NCBI RefSeq assembly: GCF_030445035.2
Contig: NC_080673.1
Span: 175,255,216 to 175,319,215, forward strand
DNA length: 64,000 bases
Reading direction: 5' to 3'
Source of the DNA: Dasypus novemcinctus
Taxonomy: Eukaryota; Chordata; Mammalia; Cingulata; Dasypodidae
In this document: one piece after another, positions 50,579 through 63,759 of the stretch
How the letters are laid out: each line of letters begins with the position of its first letter
How positions within the stretch are numbered: the first letter of the stretch is position 1
Notes under the pieces: model-generated
The model's database searches: none
The model's input: the letters and a program-made list of their open reading frames with translations, nothing else
Told to the model about the DNA's origin: nothing
Program-made: the position numbers and the translations under genes

Positions 50579-51204
50579 TGTATTAGTCTGCCAGAGGGGT
50601 GCCAGTGCAAAGTACCAGAAACCTGTTGTCTTTTATAAAGGGCATTTACTTGGGGTAAAAGCTTATGGTTTCAAGTTTGTAAAAACTGACTCAGTGCAGC
50701 ATAAGAGGTGTCCTCTCACCAAAGTCAGTTGCCATGTGTTGAAGCAAGATGGCTGGTGACCTCTGCCTGGTCTCTCTTCCTCCTTTGGCCCTCTGGCCTG
50801 CCTCTTTCTTCTAAGCTCTGTGGGTCTAGCCTCTTGAGGCTTCATGCTCAAGTGATCCTGTGGTTCCCTCTCTCCTGGGATAGGGCTTGTTTCTTTCCAG
50901 GCCTTCTATATCAGCCTCAGCTATTCTGCTCTCTTCGCAAGTCAGCTGCCAACTATCAGGTGAATGGCTCATCTCTCCCTAGTCCCAGGATATAAAATGG
51001 CAGAGCCCTCTCTTCCTGTTTATCTGTCTTTGTGAATGTTCATCTATAGCAGACCCAATAAGGAGGTAGAGACTCAACCCAAATCATGCCCACTAATGTA
51101 GTCAAATCCAAAGCCCTAATCTTAATGATTAATCTAATCAAATACATCTTATAACATAATCTTTCTGTTTTTTGGAATTCATAAAACAATCTCAAACTTC
51201 TACA
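50579..51204 (-). mobile_element. Solo LTR, family LTR-A, copy 8
   Basis: The plus strand begins TGTATTAGTCTGCCAGAGG and ends 'ctcaaacttctaca'. GCAAGATGGC is at 50744-50753. It starts only 31 bp after provirus 3 ends. Flanks CAGGG/TGGGA are not a clear duplication. Frame 50708-50995 (+) is antisense. Confidence 0.7.
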
Positions 51205-51333
51205 TGGGAAGACAACGAGATATCTTAATAAAGTCATGTAATGATTAGTAAGAGTTTCTGGTTTTTTAAATGTATGGATATTCTGTATATCTAAAAGGCA
51301 ACCAGAAATTCTCAATTTATTTTACAATAATCT

Positions 51334-51802
51334 TTAGTTCATTCAGTTTGCTTTGCTCACAAAAGCAGATACTATAAAATTGTTTGTCTTTTTATAATAG
51401 GAATTTATTATTTTATAAGCTTACAGTTTTTAGACAGAGAAAAATGTCCAAATCAAGGCATCATCAGGTGGTGTTTCCTTCTGGAAGACCTCTCCCCAAT
51501 GATCCTGACTCCTTTGTCACATGACAAGGTACATGGAAGCATGTGCTGGTCTCTCTCTTCTCTTCCAGGTGTCACTACTTTTAGCTTTGCTTCTGTGGCT
51601 TTCTCTCTCTATGTCTGACTTTAATTCTCTTTTAAAGGACTCCAGCAAAAAGATTAAGACCCACCCTGAATGAGGTAGGTTAAATCTTAACTTAAGATCC
51701 TGCCATCAAAAGATGTGCCTTACAATGGGTCTATACCTATAGGACTGGGTAAACTTTAAGAACATATTTTTCTGGGGGTACATACAGCTTCAAACCATGA
51801 CA
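51334..51802 (-). mobile_element. Solo LTR of another family (MaLR-like)
   Basis: The plus strand carries 'ttataataggaatttattat', 'aatcaaggcatcatcaggtg', 'aagacccaccctgaatgagg' and ends 'cagcttcaaaccatgaca'. I recognise it as a common xenarthran LTR. The left edge is approximate. Confidence 0.55.
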
Positions 51803-51935
51803 GGTATTGCTTTCTATACTAATGAAACTAGAAAAACTAATCTATTGCCCTCTGTCAAATGACCATTTATCAATGGAAAGTATAATATATATTTGTAAAT
51901 TTTGCAAATAAAATATTTTTTCCTCCTTTGGTGTA

Positions 51936-52385
51936 TATATTAGTCACTGTTCTCTAGGAAACAGAATCAACAGGAGATATCTGTTAATAGTATGAAATTT
52001 TATAATATTCTCTCATGTGACCATGAGGATGCACAAATCCAGGTTCTGCACACAGACTGCAAACCAAGGGCTCCAATCAAAGTCCAATGAAGGTTCTTGA
52101 AGATTTCCTGGGAGACTTTGGCTGTGCAAAGGCCAGCTGGGAAATTCTCTCTGAAAGCTGAAATCACTTCCCCTTTTAAGACATTCAGCTGATGAGATAA
52201 ATTGTCGCTCAGTGCTGATGGCAATCTCCCTGATTGATGTAGATGTAATCAGCTATCTGTGCAATAAAGTCACTGGTGACTAAAGTCCATAAATGTCCTT
52301 ATATTACAATTAGCCTGGTGCTTGCTTGCCCAAACAACTCGGCACAATTACCTGGCTGAGTTCACCCATTAGTCTAACCATAACA
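51936..52385 (-). mobile_element. Solo ERV-L LTR with perfect target duplication
   Basis: The plus strand begins TATATTAGTCACTGTTCTCT and ends CTAACCATAACA, and it aligns throughout with 13030-13478 and 19343-19775. GTGTA at 51931-51935 and 52386-52390 is a perfect 5-bp duplication. The expected TG is TA at the left end. No internal sequence remains, so this is a recombination product of a former provirus. Confidence 0.85.
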
Positions 52386-52390
52386 GTGTA

Positions 52391-53799
52391 CTTACAGGGC
52401 CTAATATTGATCTGTAATTCAACTTCCTTTCTCTTTTGGATTTCCTTACAAATAGAGGTATTTTCTCTTTTTTTAGGATCTGCTATAGAGAGATTTTTTA
52501 ATGATGTTCACAGTGTTTTGTTGGGTGAGGATTTTGAAGATTGGGATTACTATCTTCATCATGGCAAGTAGAGTGATCAAATGGAGGGGGCTGGAACGTA
52601 GAGGTTTCTAAATGATTACAGGAAGATGAACTCCCCTGTGTAATGGCATGGTGCTGATAAAGTTTAAGTGCTATACATTTGGATCTGATTGTAGGAAACC
52701 CTTCCCATGGTGTGTTGGCCACTGACAAAGTACTCAGTGTCATGAAATTAGCCAGAAAAATAATGTTGCTGCATCTTACAATGAACTATATGCTTTTATA
52801 ATCAGTGTAACATGTACACTAGCTAGGAAAGCTAAAATAAAAAGAGTAAAATAAAGAGGTAATTAAATATCACACATCAGTGCATTAACCATTTATCCAC
52901 AAGACCAAGGGATAGTTCCCTTCTCTTTAATTGGTTCTTGTGAAAAATTGTGTTTGAATAGCTCTGCTTTAATAAGATATATTTTTATTTTGCTGTTTCT
53001 GAAACATCATTTGTGTTTCTGTACTGAAAATATATGCAAACATATTTAGAAGCCCATGATGTCTATCCTAATGCTCAGCACAATAAAGGGATTCCAGCAA
53101 TATGTAACCTACATTATATATTTCAGATCACAGCAGCTTGAGGAAATAAAATAGTCTTCAATTTCATTGGTAATTTCTGTTTCTCTGTTTGTTTTTTTGC
53201 TTCCACATCCCAATTATAAGACTTTTCAACAGTCTCATCATTTTATCCAATTTTCTATTTTTTGGAGCTACAAGTGCTGATACAATTCTGATATAATTCA
53301 TTATCATCCTTAGAAAGTCATCTACATTTCTACATTTGGACAGTAGAAAACCTGTAGTATTTCTTTCTTATTTAGTTTTGCTTTTAATTTGCCTTCCTTA
53401 CTCTCATACCTTGATTGCCTAAGCCCATTCTATCATTTCCTCCATTCCAATTACTACTAGCCTCCCCCAGAAAAATCCACATCAAATGAACTCATGCAAG
53501 TTTTAGGCAGTGAAGATGATCCAACTATTTGACCTTCCATCAACCTTTTTAAATTTAACACCATTGTTGTTTAGAGGGACCTTACAAATCATTCAGTACA
53601 ATTGTTTATCCAATGTGTAAGTGCAAAATAAAATAAAACAAGTTAAAAATAGGTAATATGTGACAGGTTCATAAGTAATAGACGAGGTAGAAAATACTCC
53701 AACTCTTGGGTATGTCACTGTCTCCTTATAATACTTAGAGTCTATCTTATGATTGCCCATAGTGATAATTTACATAAAACTTTGTGATGCTAATTTTTC
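52391..53799. other. Unassigned region
   Basis: No gene or named repeat recognised. The frame at 52498-52743 (-) has no domain signature. Confidence 0.45.
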
Positions 53800-54035
53800 T
53801 TTATTGAGTTCTACCTGTATGTCAGAAATTGTGTTTGGTAATTTATCTGCTTCAACTCAATTAATTGTCACAATAAATTTGCATAATCAGTATAATTATC
53901 TCTCTTCATCAATAGGAATTTATGCAAACAAAGATAAGTGTGTTTTCCAAGGTCACTCAGCTACTTGGTGGTAGAGCTGGGATTCACTTTCCCATTGAAC
54001 TCAAAAGTCCTTACTTTAATCACTGTTTTTTACAC
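53800..54035 (-). repeat. MIR fragment, minus strand
   Basis: 'ccaaggtcactcagctactt' followed by 'gtggtagagctgggattcac' is the reverse of the MIR core, preceded by the usual 'ttattgagttctacctgta'. The frame 53753-53974 (+) lies in it by chance. Confidence 0.75.
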
Positions 54036-54184
54036 GCTGCATTTGAATTTACCTCGATGTATTATAGCATATGTATAGACATCAATGTCATAAAATAGAC
54101 TTTGAGGTTCTTAATGGAAGAAACCATACTTTACCTAACTTTACAGGAACATTTTTCATCACAACTCCCTATAAATTGTAGTTG

Positions 54185-54320
54185 TAACGCTTATGAACTA
54201 TGCAGCATCAGGAAAGCCAATCTATTTTACTGTGCCTCAGTCATATCAACTATAAAATGAGGGATAAGAAAAGAATTAGTCTTGTAAAACAGTGAGATAA
54301 TGTGAGAAAAGAGAACAAGA
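54185..54320 (+). repeat. MIR fragment, plus strand
   Basis: 'ctgtgcctcagtcatatcaa' followed by 'ctataaaatgagggataaga' is the MIR 3' half in forward orientation. Confidence 0.65.
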
Positions 54321-56869
54321 TGGTAAGAACATAGCAGCAGATAACTGGGAAGTTTGGAAAACTGTACTATTGATTTTGATATATAATGAAATACTGGCAT
54401 GACATTTCTATGGTTATAGAGAAAAGCTCTTTTGTCAGTTTTGCAACTGAATGTGGGAACTGGGAAGAATTGTCATATATTAATTTATTATAAACAATGA
54501 GAGCTTGGAATGGATTAGGCAACAATCAGCTAAAAGTTTCATAATAACATTTTTGATCAGTGGTCTCAAAAGTAGTGTGATCTCTTGCGGTGAAGAAGAA
54601 AATTTTAAAAATTCTATTCACATTATATTTGTAGTTAATAAACATAGAATAATAAATCTGATTTACCTATATTTATAATCTGTTTTTTAATACTGATTTT
54701 ATATTAAATCACGTTTAATTTTAAATTAGAATAAAAATAATTGTTAAGACTGTAAGCACCTCATGGGTAGAGATCTTTTGCAAAATTTTATCGGATATAG
54801 CCATTATAGAAGTGAAGCTATTGACAGTAAGGCATAAGATATTTTAGGGACTCTATTTTTCATGGTTTATGATAAAGGAATAATACAATTTGAAAGTTAG
54901 CATTCAGATGGAACAATCAAATGAAAATGATGAAATAACATGATTTCTTAAAAGACTCAAACTATGTGTTGTATCATTGTCAGTGATAAACTCTCTTATA
55001 TTACATAGACCTCTACATCAGTTCAAGGGACAAAGAATGGCTTAAATTGTGACTTAAAGGAGAGAATGGAAAAAAATTCTTAAACCCATACAACTCTTTG
55101 TTACCTATGAACTATAGCAAACTAGGGAAACTATCATCACCAATATGCTCCAGAGATAACCTTTAATCATTTCTCAGGATCATGTGAACTTTGAAAATGT
55201 CAAGAAAAAAGTACTATAGCCTTTTCAGAATGGAATCCAGGTACCTTTACTCATCCCAGGAAGATTTTGTAAGAAACCATTGCTGTGTTTTCAGCAAATG
55301 CTGCTGGAATATTAAATTGGATTTTAAATCACTATGCAATTGAAATACCTTCCTACCCAAAATATTCAGTTGCCTATCTGTCCTGTGAAATTTAAGAAAG
55401 TATAATATCATTCCACAAAATAAACAAGAATTCTAATTATCTTGAGAAAGCAATGATGTAGTAACAAATAATTTGAAGTTAATTCTCAGTTATAACTCAG
55501 TGGATTCAAGGAGAAAAAAGGATTCTATTTTTCTGAACAAATATAAAAAGACAACACAATAGATGACTTATTTTAATAAATACATACTACATCCCTATCT
55601 TTTTAAAATATTTGGGACAAAACATATTAAACATGATATGAATATTTAATAATATTTTATATTGCTTGATGGAAGTATTGCCTCAAAGACCAAATAAGTG
55701 AAAGCTTTCATTATTATTATTATTATTTATACTGCTTTGCTTTGTTCTTTTGAATAACACATGAAACAAAATATAGTGTAAGATGACAGCATCTACTCTG
55801 ACTTAGCAAAATTAACATCCTAAAGAAAATTTTAAGCATGTTTCTTCATAAAATTGAATTTTTATTGTATTTTATACTGTCAATTAATTTGCAGCAATAG
55901 CCTAATCATTAGGATCAACCACACTGTACTTAAATAATTTTAAGATACAATCTGAAATGAAAAAGTACTCTAACACATATAGCTGTATGACAATTGTAAA
56001 AATTAATGTTACATTGATAATGGGCTTAAGCTAATGATCTCATAAATATTGATTAATGCAAGAGTCTACATTGAGGTTCATCATTCCTGGTATCCTTAAA
56101 AGATTGTGCCTCTATTAGAAGGTCACTTAGCCAGACATGAATCTCTTAACTATGTCAAATGGAACATCCTGGCATTCTCAAGTTACCCAAGATTCTGCCA
56201 CATAAATTCTTACCTACGTATTAAACATTTATTTATTAAGCATGTTTTCTGTGAAGTAAAACTATGAAAAATGTATTTCAAATGCCTATAAGCTAATATG
56301 AGGAGACAAAGTCCAGTGATACTGTAACAATGTAACTGGTAGCAGAAATAACAGACATTGTTACTTACGGAAGAAGTCTACTGTGACCTCCGTTGAAGGA
56401 GAGTGTCTGTTAACTTTGTTTTCCAGAGAGCCTTCATCACATACGTGGAAAAATAACTAACACCACAGAAAGTGTGAACTAGAAAATAACTAGAAAAGAA
56501 GGATTTTGGTTTTCTCCCCTTTTCTCCAACTTTATTTCAACAACAACAACAAAAAACAAAATAATAGACAAAAGAGAGCCCAACAAATTATGGAAGCATT
56601 ACTTCAAAAGATCCTGTCCAGGCACACCTATCCTACTTAATCCTCAAAACACACTCAGCTGTTTCTCTGGTGTTCAAAACATGAACAAATGAGTGGAAAT
56701 TGGCCAAATGACTTGATAAAGGTCTCCTTGTTAGTGAAGAAAATAGAAAATGAAAGAAAAATAAAAAGAAAGTTTGATTATATTCACATTCACATCTCAT
56801 AAATCTAAATTTCATATTCTCTTTTTTTTACCTTTATCATTAATAGAGTTCCCTTTTTGATTTGCTACA
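54321..56869. other. Unassigned AT-rich region
   Basis: No gene recognised. It contains an (ATT)n stretch at 55710-55728 and a (CAA)n run at 56539-56554. Confidence 0.45.
55710..55728. repeat. (ATT)n microsatellite, short
   Basis: About six ATT units. Confidence 0.8.
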
Positions 56870-59800
56870 AAAATAAAAATATTATAATATTACTGTTAAC
56901 TGTAGTCTGTAATTTACATTAGTTGTATTTTTCCATGTATCACGATATTCTTAACTTCTTGTAATAATGGAATATTCTTGTATTTGTATTATCAACCACA
57001 ATCCTCATCTACCAAAAAATCACAATATTATATCGTCCTTAGATTATCCTCCAGTTATCTTTCAATATACATTGACCACCCTAGATTATCTCTTTCAGTC
57101 AAAATAACACTTATAAATCATCAGTTTTAGTTATATGCATTAAAATGTCTTACATCAACTCTATCAATTTCCATATATTTACACTCAACTTTATGAAACA
57201 TTTTGCATACATTCAGTATCAGCTCCCCCTTCTCAACACACGTTCTGTCCCCTACTAATTTATAATCTATAAATCAACCCTGTAAATTTACTCATTGTTC
57301 ATATCATAAGACCATATAATATCCATCCTTTTGTGTCTGCCTTATTTCACTCAACATAATACTCTCATTTCATACATGTTGTCATATGCATCCCAAGTTA
57401 TTTTGTTCTTACAGCTGAAAATAATCCTGTCATACATATACACCACATTCTATTTAACCATTCACCAGTGGATGGGCACTTAGGTTGTTTCTATCTTTTA
57501 GCAAATGTGTATAATACCACTATGAGCATCAGAGTGCAAATATCTGTGTCCTTGTTTTCAGTTCTTCTGAATATATTACAGGTAGCAGGATTACAGATGA
57601 TGCAATAGATCTATATTGAGCTTCCTAAGGAAACACAAACTGTGTTCCACAGAAACTGTACCATTTTACACACCCACCAACTGTGAAGTTGTGTTCCTAT
57701 TTCTCTGTAGCCTCTCCAGCACTTGCAGTTTTCTGGGGTGTTTTTGTTTGTTTGTTTGTTTTTTAATAATGGCCATTCTGTAAGGAATGAAATAACTCAT
57801 TGTAGTTTTGCTCTGCATTTCCCTAATAGCTAGAGATGTTGAGCATCTTTATACGTGCTTTTTTGCCATTTGTATTTCTTTTTTTGGAAAAATGTCTATT
57901 CAAATAATTTGCCTATTTTTTTATTGGGTTGCTTGTCTTTTTATTGTTGAGTGGTGTGAACTCTTTATATAACATTGAAATCAAACCTTTATCAGCTATG
58001 CAGTTTCCAAAAATTTTCTCCCATTAAGTAGGCTGCCTATTAACCTTCTTAACAAAGTCATTTGAAGCACAAAATTGTTTAATATTGAGGAGGCCCCATT
58101 TATCTATTTTTTCTTTCATTTCTCATGATTTGGTTGTAAGGTTTAAGAAGTTAACTTCTACCACAAGGTCTCTAAGATGCTTTTTACATTTTCTTCTATA
58201 GTTCTAACCTTTATAGTTAGGTATTTGATCCATTTTGAGTTGATATTTTCTGTAAGGTGCGAGATAGGCATTCTATTTCTTTCTTTTAGGTATGGACACC
58301 CAGTTTTCCAAACACCATTTGTTGAATAGACTGTTCTAACTCACGTGGATGGGTTTGGCAGCCTTGTAAAAAAACACTTGACCGTAGATATGAGAGTCAA
58401 TTTCTGAAGTTTTAATTTGGTTCCTTTGGTCATTCTGTCTGTCTTTACACCAGTACCATGTTGCTTTTGACACTATAACTAAGCAATATGCTTTAAAGTC
58501 AGGAAGTGAGAATCCTCCAACTTTGCTCTTCCTTTAAAATATATTTTTGATTATTCAGGAGCCATTAGCCTTCCAGATAAATATGATGATTGACATTTCC
58601 AATTCTGCATAAAAAGCCATTGGAAGTTTTATTTGGATTGTTTTGAATCTATAAGTAGATTTGGGAAGAACTGACATCTTAATGATAATTAGTCTTCCAA
58701 TTCATGGAAGATCTTCTTTGCTTTCTTTTAGAAATGTTTTGTAGTTTTCTGAATACAAGACCTTTATATACTTTAAGTTTATTCCTAAATATTTGATTTT
58801 TTTAGTTGCTTTTGAAAACAGAATTTTTTTCTTATTTCTTCCTCAGTTTTCTCATTAGTAGTTTACAGAAATACTATTAATTTTTGTATATTAATCTTGT
58901 ATCCTGTCAGAAAAGATTTCAGTCTTTCACCATTGACTGCAATGTTAGCTATGTGTTTTACATATGTGTACTTTATCACACTGAGAAAGTTTCCATCTAA
59001 TCCTGCCTTTCAGAGTGCTTTTATCAGTAAAGATTGTATTTTTTTTCAAAAGTCTTTTCTGCATCAATTGAGATAATCAGGTGATTTTTTTCCTTCAATT
59101 TATTAATGTGGTGCATTACACTGAATGATTTCTAGTGCTGAAACACCTTTTCCCACCTGGTATAAAACCCACTTGATCATGGTGTATAATTCTTTAACGT
59201 ATTTTTCATTTGATTAGCAAGTATTTTGTTGAGGTTTTTTTGCATCTTTATTCATTAGAGAAATGGGTCTTTACTTTTTTCATAATATTTTTATTTGGCT
59301 TTGGTATGAAAGTGATATTGGCTTCAAAGGCTAAGTTTGGTAGCATTACTTCCTGTTCAATTTTTGGTGGGAAGAGATTGAGCAAGATTGGTATTAGATC
59401 TTTAAATGATTGTTGAAATTCACTTGTGAAGCTATCTGGTCCTGGGCTTTCCTTTTTGGGGAATTTTTTGATAACTGTTTCAATTTCTTTGCTCGTGGTC
59501 AGTTTGTTGATGTCTTCTATTTCTTCTAGGGTAAGTGTGGGTTGTTTGTGTCTTTCTACTAATTGTCCATTTCATCAATGTTGTCTAGTTTGCTGGTGTA
59601 CAGTTGACCATAGTTTCCACTTATGATCTCTTATATTTCAGTGGTAATGGCCCTCTCACCTCTCATCTTATTTATTTGCTTCTTCTCTATTTTCTCTTTC
59701 TTAGTAGAAATAAAGATTTGTCAATTTTGTTAATTTTCTTGAAGAAACAACTTTTGGTTTTGTCGATTCTATTGTTTTTTTTTAAATTATTATTCTCCAT

Positions 59801-61670
59801 TTCATTTATTTCAGCTCTAATCTTTGTTATTTCTTCCCTTCTGCTTGCTTAGGGAATAGTTTGCTGTTCTTTTTCTAGTTCTTCCAGTTGTACAGTTAGT
59901 CTTTGATTTTAGCTTGTTCTTCTTTTTCAATGTAAGCATTGAGAGATATAATATTCCCACTTAGCACTGCCTTTGCTGTTTCCCATTTGTGTTCCTATTT
60001 TCATTCACCTCAAGATATTTATTGATTTCTCTTGCAATTTCTTTTTTGACCCTCTGGTTATTTAAGAGTGTTTGGTTTTATCTCTATATATTTATGAGTT
60101 TTTCCTTTTTTCCACCTGTCATTGATTTCCAGCTTCATTCCAATATGACCAAAGAAAGTGTTTTGTATAATTTTCAATCTTTAAGCTTTATTTAGACTTA
60201 TGTGACAATATATGTTTTATCTCGGAGAAAGAACCATGAATACTTGAGAAGAATATGTATTCTGCTTTTCTGGGGGGTGCAGTGTTCTATAAATATCTGT
60301 CAGGTCTACTTATTTTATCATATTATTCAGGCTCTCTGATTCCTTATTTATTCTCTGTTCAGATGTTCTGTTCAGGGCTGAGACTGGTGCACTGAAACTT
60401 CCAACTATTATCATAGAGATGTCTATTTCCTCCTTCAGTTTTGTCAGTGTGTACCTTATGTATTTTGGGGCATGCAGGGGAGGTGCATAAGTATTTATTA
60501 TTGTTATTTCCTCTTGGTGAATTACCGTTTTATTAATATGCAGTGACCTTTTTCATCTCTTATAACATCTAAAATCTATTTTGTCCAATATTAGTATTAC
60601 TTTTCCAGGTCTTTTTTAGATTACTATTTGTGCGAAATATCTTTTTCCAGCCTTTCACTTTCAGCCTGATCGTGTCATTTCAAATAATGCAGACCTCTTG
60701 TAGACAGTGTATAGATAGCTCATATTTTTTATCCATTCTGCCAGTCTGTCTTTTGATTGGGAAGGTCAATCCATTAACATTCGATGTTATTACTATAAAG
60801 GCATTACTTAATTCATCCATTTTAACACTTGGCTTCCCACTGTCATATTTTACTATTTTTTTGTCTTTCAAATCTTTTAGTTACCCTTACTTATAATTCT
60901 CATTTCTATACTCTCCTCTAAGCCTCTTACTCTTGTCTTTTCCCTTCAGGCTGCAGCCCACCCTTTAGTATTTCTCATAAATGTGGACGGGTATGTATTC
61001 TGGAATAATTTAGACAATCAAAAAGTATTGATTATTTTTAAAAATCTTGATGTAGCAACTATTAAGCATAAGAATTCACATATTACAAATCTATTTAAAG
61101 TTTCCCATGCCCCTTCCCTAATTAAATTCCCTTGTCTATCAAGGGATATTTGATAGTTTTATTCTCATGCATTTTAATGCATAGCTTCATAGTTTACTAC
61201 ATATAAATATATCCCTAATGAGTGTATTTTGATATATCCCTGATTAATATATAGTATTCACATCTTTTTAATTCATCTACACAGCATCATTTTTTTCCCC
61301 CAACTTGCTTGCTCAACTCCAAATTCATTTATATTGTGGGCACAACTATAATTTCTTTTTTTTTTTTTTTTGCATTCGGATGTCAGGATACTATTCAAAT
61401 GCGTGAATATTCCACAATTTTTTACTCATTCCTCTATTAGTGTGAATTTAGTTTCTTTGTTGTTGTATAGATTTGGGTTTTGTTTGTTTGTTTTACAGTT
61501 TTTCACTCATGTAGTATTCTATGAGAAGTTCCCATCTGCTTGTGTGAGTTTTTGCATTTCTTTCCATGTACAGAATCTAGTCTATTACTCTATCATATGG
61601 TCTGTACATCTTCACTTTTACTGCATATTACAGAATTATGCATTATATTCACTGCAGCAGGGGAGCCTTA
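56870..61670 (-). mobile_element. Long L1 copy, minus strand (3' UTR part, ORF2, upstream part)
   Basis: The left end is the inner part of the 3' UTR ('actgttaactgtagtctgta'), as at 36040. It continues with ORF2-end phrases ('ttatttcactcaacataata', 'ttattgggttgcttgtcttt', 'gttccaaacaccatttgttg'-like text near 58305) and onward through 'tttcaccattgactgcaat', 'tttgttgaggtttttttgca', 'atctggtcctgggctttcc' to the ORF2 start near 60870. The sequence from 60870 to about 61670 fits an upstream L1 spacer but its right end is unsure. Plus-strand frames at 59210-61684 are antisense shadows. Confidence 0.85.
57350..60871 (-). pseudogene. L1 ORF2 pseudogene (endonuclease/reverse transcriptase)
   Basis: ORF2 normally encodes an endonuclease, reverse transcriptase and a cysteine-rich end needed for L1 retrotransposition. 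The minus frame 60680-60871 holds the endonuclease start, including N-V-N-G-L and the Q-E pair of the active-site strand. Further down, the reverse transcriptase region is present but lacks about 250 bp near 58905-58925, where the text jumps from 'atcttgtatcctgtcag' to 'aaaagatttcagtctttcac'. The missing part normally contains the F-A-D-D active site. Many stops follow. The copy cannot be active. Confidence 0.8.
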
Positions 61671-62859
61671 GAGTTGTTGAATAGCTTTTTATTTATTGAG
61701 GGTATAGATGAGGGTGTTATTTCTGCAGCAGACATGCAAATCTAGAAGTAAAATAAGATACATTTTCTACAAAATACTGCTTTAAATTCATTCTTCTTTT
61801 AAGGTAAATATTAACCAAAACCTGTGAAATGTAATTTCTGAATAAATACAAGTAGCATTTATTCTCCACAATTATTGTTACTCTGACCAAATAAAAAACT
61901 TACTCTGGATAATTACATTTGCAGTTATCAGTTTTACTTTATTTATCATCGAATTTTAAATTATCTAATTCTTCAAAGGAATCTTAATTGGTTCTGTAAA
62001 GAAATCTTAAACTTTTAAAATTGCTAGTGGCTAGGGAAATATTTTTCAATATAGAGTTTTACTATTTTTAGCACATTTGGGCTTGCATTTACATGTAGAA
62101 ATATTTCTACTGCCCTAAACCCTTGAACATAATTAATTAAATATATTCAATTTTGGAAAATTAGTATGTCCTTTAAAGAGATTGAGATGTACTTCTAGAC
62201 ATTTAACTTGTAAATTTCTCCCTCTTTAAAAATGATATAAAATAATATGAAAAACATAACACTCAGCACTTTTCTTCTGTACATGTCATGACAAATATTA
62301 GCATTGCATTACTTCAGCATAAACAGAGTTGACAAATTGTCAGAATTCATAAATGCATAGGATTAAAGAAGTTTCTTTAACTTTAGTTCCAGTCCTCCTT
62401 GAAAAGGTTTTCCTTCTTGAATTAATAATAACCACAAGGAATGGAGAATATTTATAGTAATGATTGCCAAAAAGAATATGGAGTCTTTGTAATCAGATAT
62501 TTTTACCATTTGTTTTCAAAAAGACTATTACTAATTTGGTAGTCTTGATGCTTTCACTTACTTAAATACCATACAGCAATTTTACACACAAATCAAACAG
62601 TTACAAAAACAATTTCTCCTTTCATTTATTTCAATCTGCACAGAGATTTGTACAGAGAAAGGGACTTTCAAATTTGCCTAACTTCTACTCAATTAAATGC
62701 TCCTAAGGAAAATTAACATATTGACTTGAGAAAGGTCACTTCAATGTGCATTTAAAATTTGTTTTCATTGTATCTCAGCTTTATAGAATATGTTTTAGGC
62801 CCCTGAAATACTGCTGGTTAAGTTTAAGTAGGAATATTGAAGCATATGAACATAAACCA
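61671..62859. other. Unassigned AT-rich region
   Basis: No gene or named repeat recognised. A C-rich run (62881-62902) follows at the start of the next element. Confidence 0.4.
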
Positions 62860-63355
62860 CTCAGTAGACAGAATAATGCTACCCTCCTCCCCCCCCCTCC
62901 CCAAAGATATCCATGTTCTAATCCCTGGAACCTGGGATTATATTAGGTTCCATGACAACAGGAAGTGAATTATTGTTGTCGACAGTTTTAAGGTTGTTGA
63001 TCAACTGACCTTAAAATGGATAAATTATTCTGGATTATGGGGGTGCGGACAATGTACTCATAATGGTCCTTAAAAATGGAAGAGGTAGGCAGAGGGAGAA
63101 TCAGAGATATGGCACTGTTGTGAAAGACTCAACCTTGTATTGCTAGCTTTGAAAATGAAGGAATGGGGCCATGAGTCAAGGAATATGGGTGGTCTCTAGA
63201 AATGCAAACATACGAAGAAATTAATTCTTTCCCACAGAGCAATTCCTTGATTTTAGTCCAATGACACCCATTTTGGTCTTCTGACCTCCAGAATTAAAAG
63301 ATAATAAATCACTAAGTTTGTGTTGACTTGTTACAGCAATAATAGGAAATCACAC
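62860..63355 (+). repeat. Ancient LTR (MaLR/MLT1-type, probable)
   Basis: 'agatatccatgttctaatcc', 'tgaaggaatggggccatgag', 'cttctgacctccagaattaa' and 'taataaatcactaagtttgt' with an end at 'agcaataataggaaatca' follow the common mammalian LTR layout. It is the opposite orientation of 43180-43650. Confidence 0.6.
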
Positions 63356-63759
63356 CCTGAGAACTTTTCAGGGTATTCAAGATGGAATTTATAATAATGT
63401 ATATATTACCAATTGGCAAATATTTTATATTATAGAAACAGTATATGAATCAGGAAATGTATCCCTTGTGAGCTGAAATTTATGGCCATAATATTTACCT
63501 CAGAAATTTTGATTACCCACAGCACAGAAATCAAAGAAGCCAGTTCTTTGATTCTGGGTGAATTTGTCTTCTTTTTTAGCATTTCATTTCCTTAGCATTC
63601 TCTTTCTGCGAGACATGACTCACATGCTGCCTCTAAAATCCCCAGGTTATTTTTTTCTTCATGTGCCTACTTTGATGAATATCCCTTAAATATCCCCTTG
63701 CCATTGAGCTTTAATAATTTCCTTACTCTCACATCCTAGTTCAGATTGTCAACTCTGTG
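63356..63759. other. Unassigned sequence
   Basis: Nothing recognised. Confidence 0.4.

Noticed and set aside
59210-61684. Plus-strand frames rich in Phe, Leu and Ser
   Set aside because: Antisense to L1 ORF2 and its upstream region.
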